Below are positions 6,953 to 7,572 of a stretch of 7,572 nt of DNA, piece after piece. The translations under genes were made by a program, and so were the position numbers. Positions within the stretch are counted from its first letter, which is position 1. Every line of letters begins with the position of its first letter. Source of the stretch: an uncultured Planctomycetaceae bacterium (lineage in GTDB: Bacteria; Planctomycetota; Planctomycetia; Pirellulales; UBA1268); assembly GCA_937900985.1 (NCBI GenBank), contig CALCGM010000557.1:1-7572 (forward strand), written 5' to 3'. The notes beneath the pieces are model-generated. The model was not told the origin of the DNA. It saw nothing but the letters and a program-made list of their open reading frames with translations, and did not search any database.

Positions 6953-7525
6953 TCAGGGGGTGGTCGTGTCCTGGATCCAGTCGGCAAGCCCAGGCCCAAT
7001 ACGGCCCAGGCCAACCCGCCCCCCCTGCCCCACAACGGTGACCCAGCCAGCGGAACCGGCCTCGGCGGCCGTTTCGCCGAGATCGACGAGCAGCCGCGTC
7101 GCCTCCCCCCGTGCGGCAGCCTCGGGCGAATCGGCAAACACGATCGCCCAGTCCCACGACGCCACAGGCAGCGGCGCCACCGCCTGTGCAGCGACCTCCC
7201 AGTCGAAGTTGGCATCTTCCACCAGCCCCCGCCGCAGGTGCACGAGCCCCTTGGCCTGTGAGATATCCTGACGGCTCCGGGCCGTTAGCCGGCCGTTGAC
7301 GTCAGCCAGCCGCCAGAGCTCGACGTGGCCCGCGCGGGCCACCGCAGAGGCGGCATCGGGCCCGTAGAAGGCGAGACACTGCTCGGTCTGCCCCCGCTGG
7401 AAGGCAACCGCCACCGACGCGGCGGTCAGCCCCAGCAGCAGCAGGCCCATCACCAGCAGCCCTCCCACGCGACCGGCGGCAGGATCAGGGGAGTTCTCGG
7501 AAAGGGGCTGTGGGGGCGACGGCAT
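6953..7525 (-). CDS. Single-pass membrane protein of unknown function, 190 residues
   Basis: I do not recognise the family with certainty. The N-terminus is Pro-rich and hydrophilic (1-19), followed by one strongly hydrophobic segment at about 20-42 that should be a membrane anchor or uncleaved signal. The remainder (43-190) is probably outside the cytoplasm. That part holds a motif-like block at 68-109 (VELWRLADVNGRLTARSRQD, then GLVHLRRGLVEDANFDWEV), rich in Arg and acidic residues, and a C-terminal half that ends GLADWIQDTTTP. A single Cys50 follows the membrane segment but does not form a lipobox. The ATG at 7525 has GAGGA 9 nt upstream. The 151-bp gap to parA leaves open whether the two are co-transcribed. 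Confidence 0.75.
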   Translation of the reverse strand: MPSPPQPLSENSPDPAAGRVGGLLVMGLLLLGLTAASVAVAFQRGQTEQCLAFYGPDAASAVARAGHVELWRLADVNGRLTARSRQDISQAKGLVHLRRGLVEDANFDWEVAAQAVAPLPVASWDWAIVFADSPEAAARGEATRLLVDLGETAAEAGSAGWVTVVGQGGRVGLGRIGPGLADWIQDTTTP

Positions 7526-7550
7526 GCGGGCGATTCCTCGGCGGCGGACA

Positions 7551-7556
7551 TGTATA
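7551..7556 (-). promoter_or_regulatory. Possible -10 element upstream of the 190-residue membrane protein
   Basis: The minus strand reads TATACA, one of few A+T-rich hexamers in this GC-rich stretch. A transcript starting about 7 bp downstream would give a leader of about 19 nt that includes the GAGGA ribosome binding site at 7535-7539. The matching -35 box would fall beyond the window edge, so the call cannot be completed. Confidence 0.25.
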
Positions 7557-7572
7557 CTCTGGTGCTGTTGCT

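Noticed and set aside
6866..6988. A 12-bp direct repeat CCAGTCGGCAAG at 6866-6877 and 6977-6988.
   Set aside because: In a 7.5-kb window one or two 12-bp pairs are expected by chance, and one copy is inside a coding region with different flanks.

Overview
The window is high-GC bacterial chromosome with eight genes, all on the minus strand. They are read here in the direction of transcription, from the right end of the window to the left. Five are recognisable core genes. The gene set and order (rpmA-obg-coaX-rsfS-argS), the long Pro/Ala-rich N-terminal extensions, and two secreted or membrane proteins of unknown function suggest a planctomycete, perhaps of the Pirellulales type. That assignment is an inference from general character; there is no 16S or other direct marker in the window.

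Right part (5962-7525): a 190-residue single-pass membrane protein of unknown function is followed, after 151 bp, by a Soj/ParA-type ATPase gene. No parB is visible beside it. The parA leader carries two imperfect 18-bp tandem units, one of which includes the ribosome binding site.

Middle part (3667-5829): a 619-residue exported protein of unknown family, whose signal-peptide start is fixed by a Shine-Dalgarno site, ends only 30 bp before rpmA (ribosomal protein L27). It sits where rplU (L21) is found in many bacteria.

Left part (1-3651): rpmA is followed closely by obg (15-bp gap). obg overlaps coaX (type III pantothenate kinase) by 4 bp with a very strong Shine-Dalgarno site. Then come rsfS (ribosomal silencing factor) and argS (arginyl-tRNA synthetase), which runs off the left edge after 375 codons. 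This part looks like one transcription unit serving ribosome assembly and translation (L27, Obg, RsfS, ArgS), with one coenzyme A biosynthesis gene inserted.

I saw no tRNA, rRNA, CRISPR array, insertion sequence or clear intrinsic terminator. No gene-free stretch exceeds 300 bp; the longest gaps are 151 bp (6802-6952) and 132 bp (5830-5961). The least explained parts are the 619-residue exported protein and its position ahead of rpmA, the parA leader repeat, and a divergent G4 motif in Obg. I see no clear sign of an entirely new multi-gene system.
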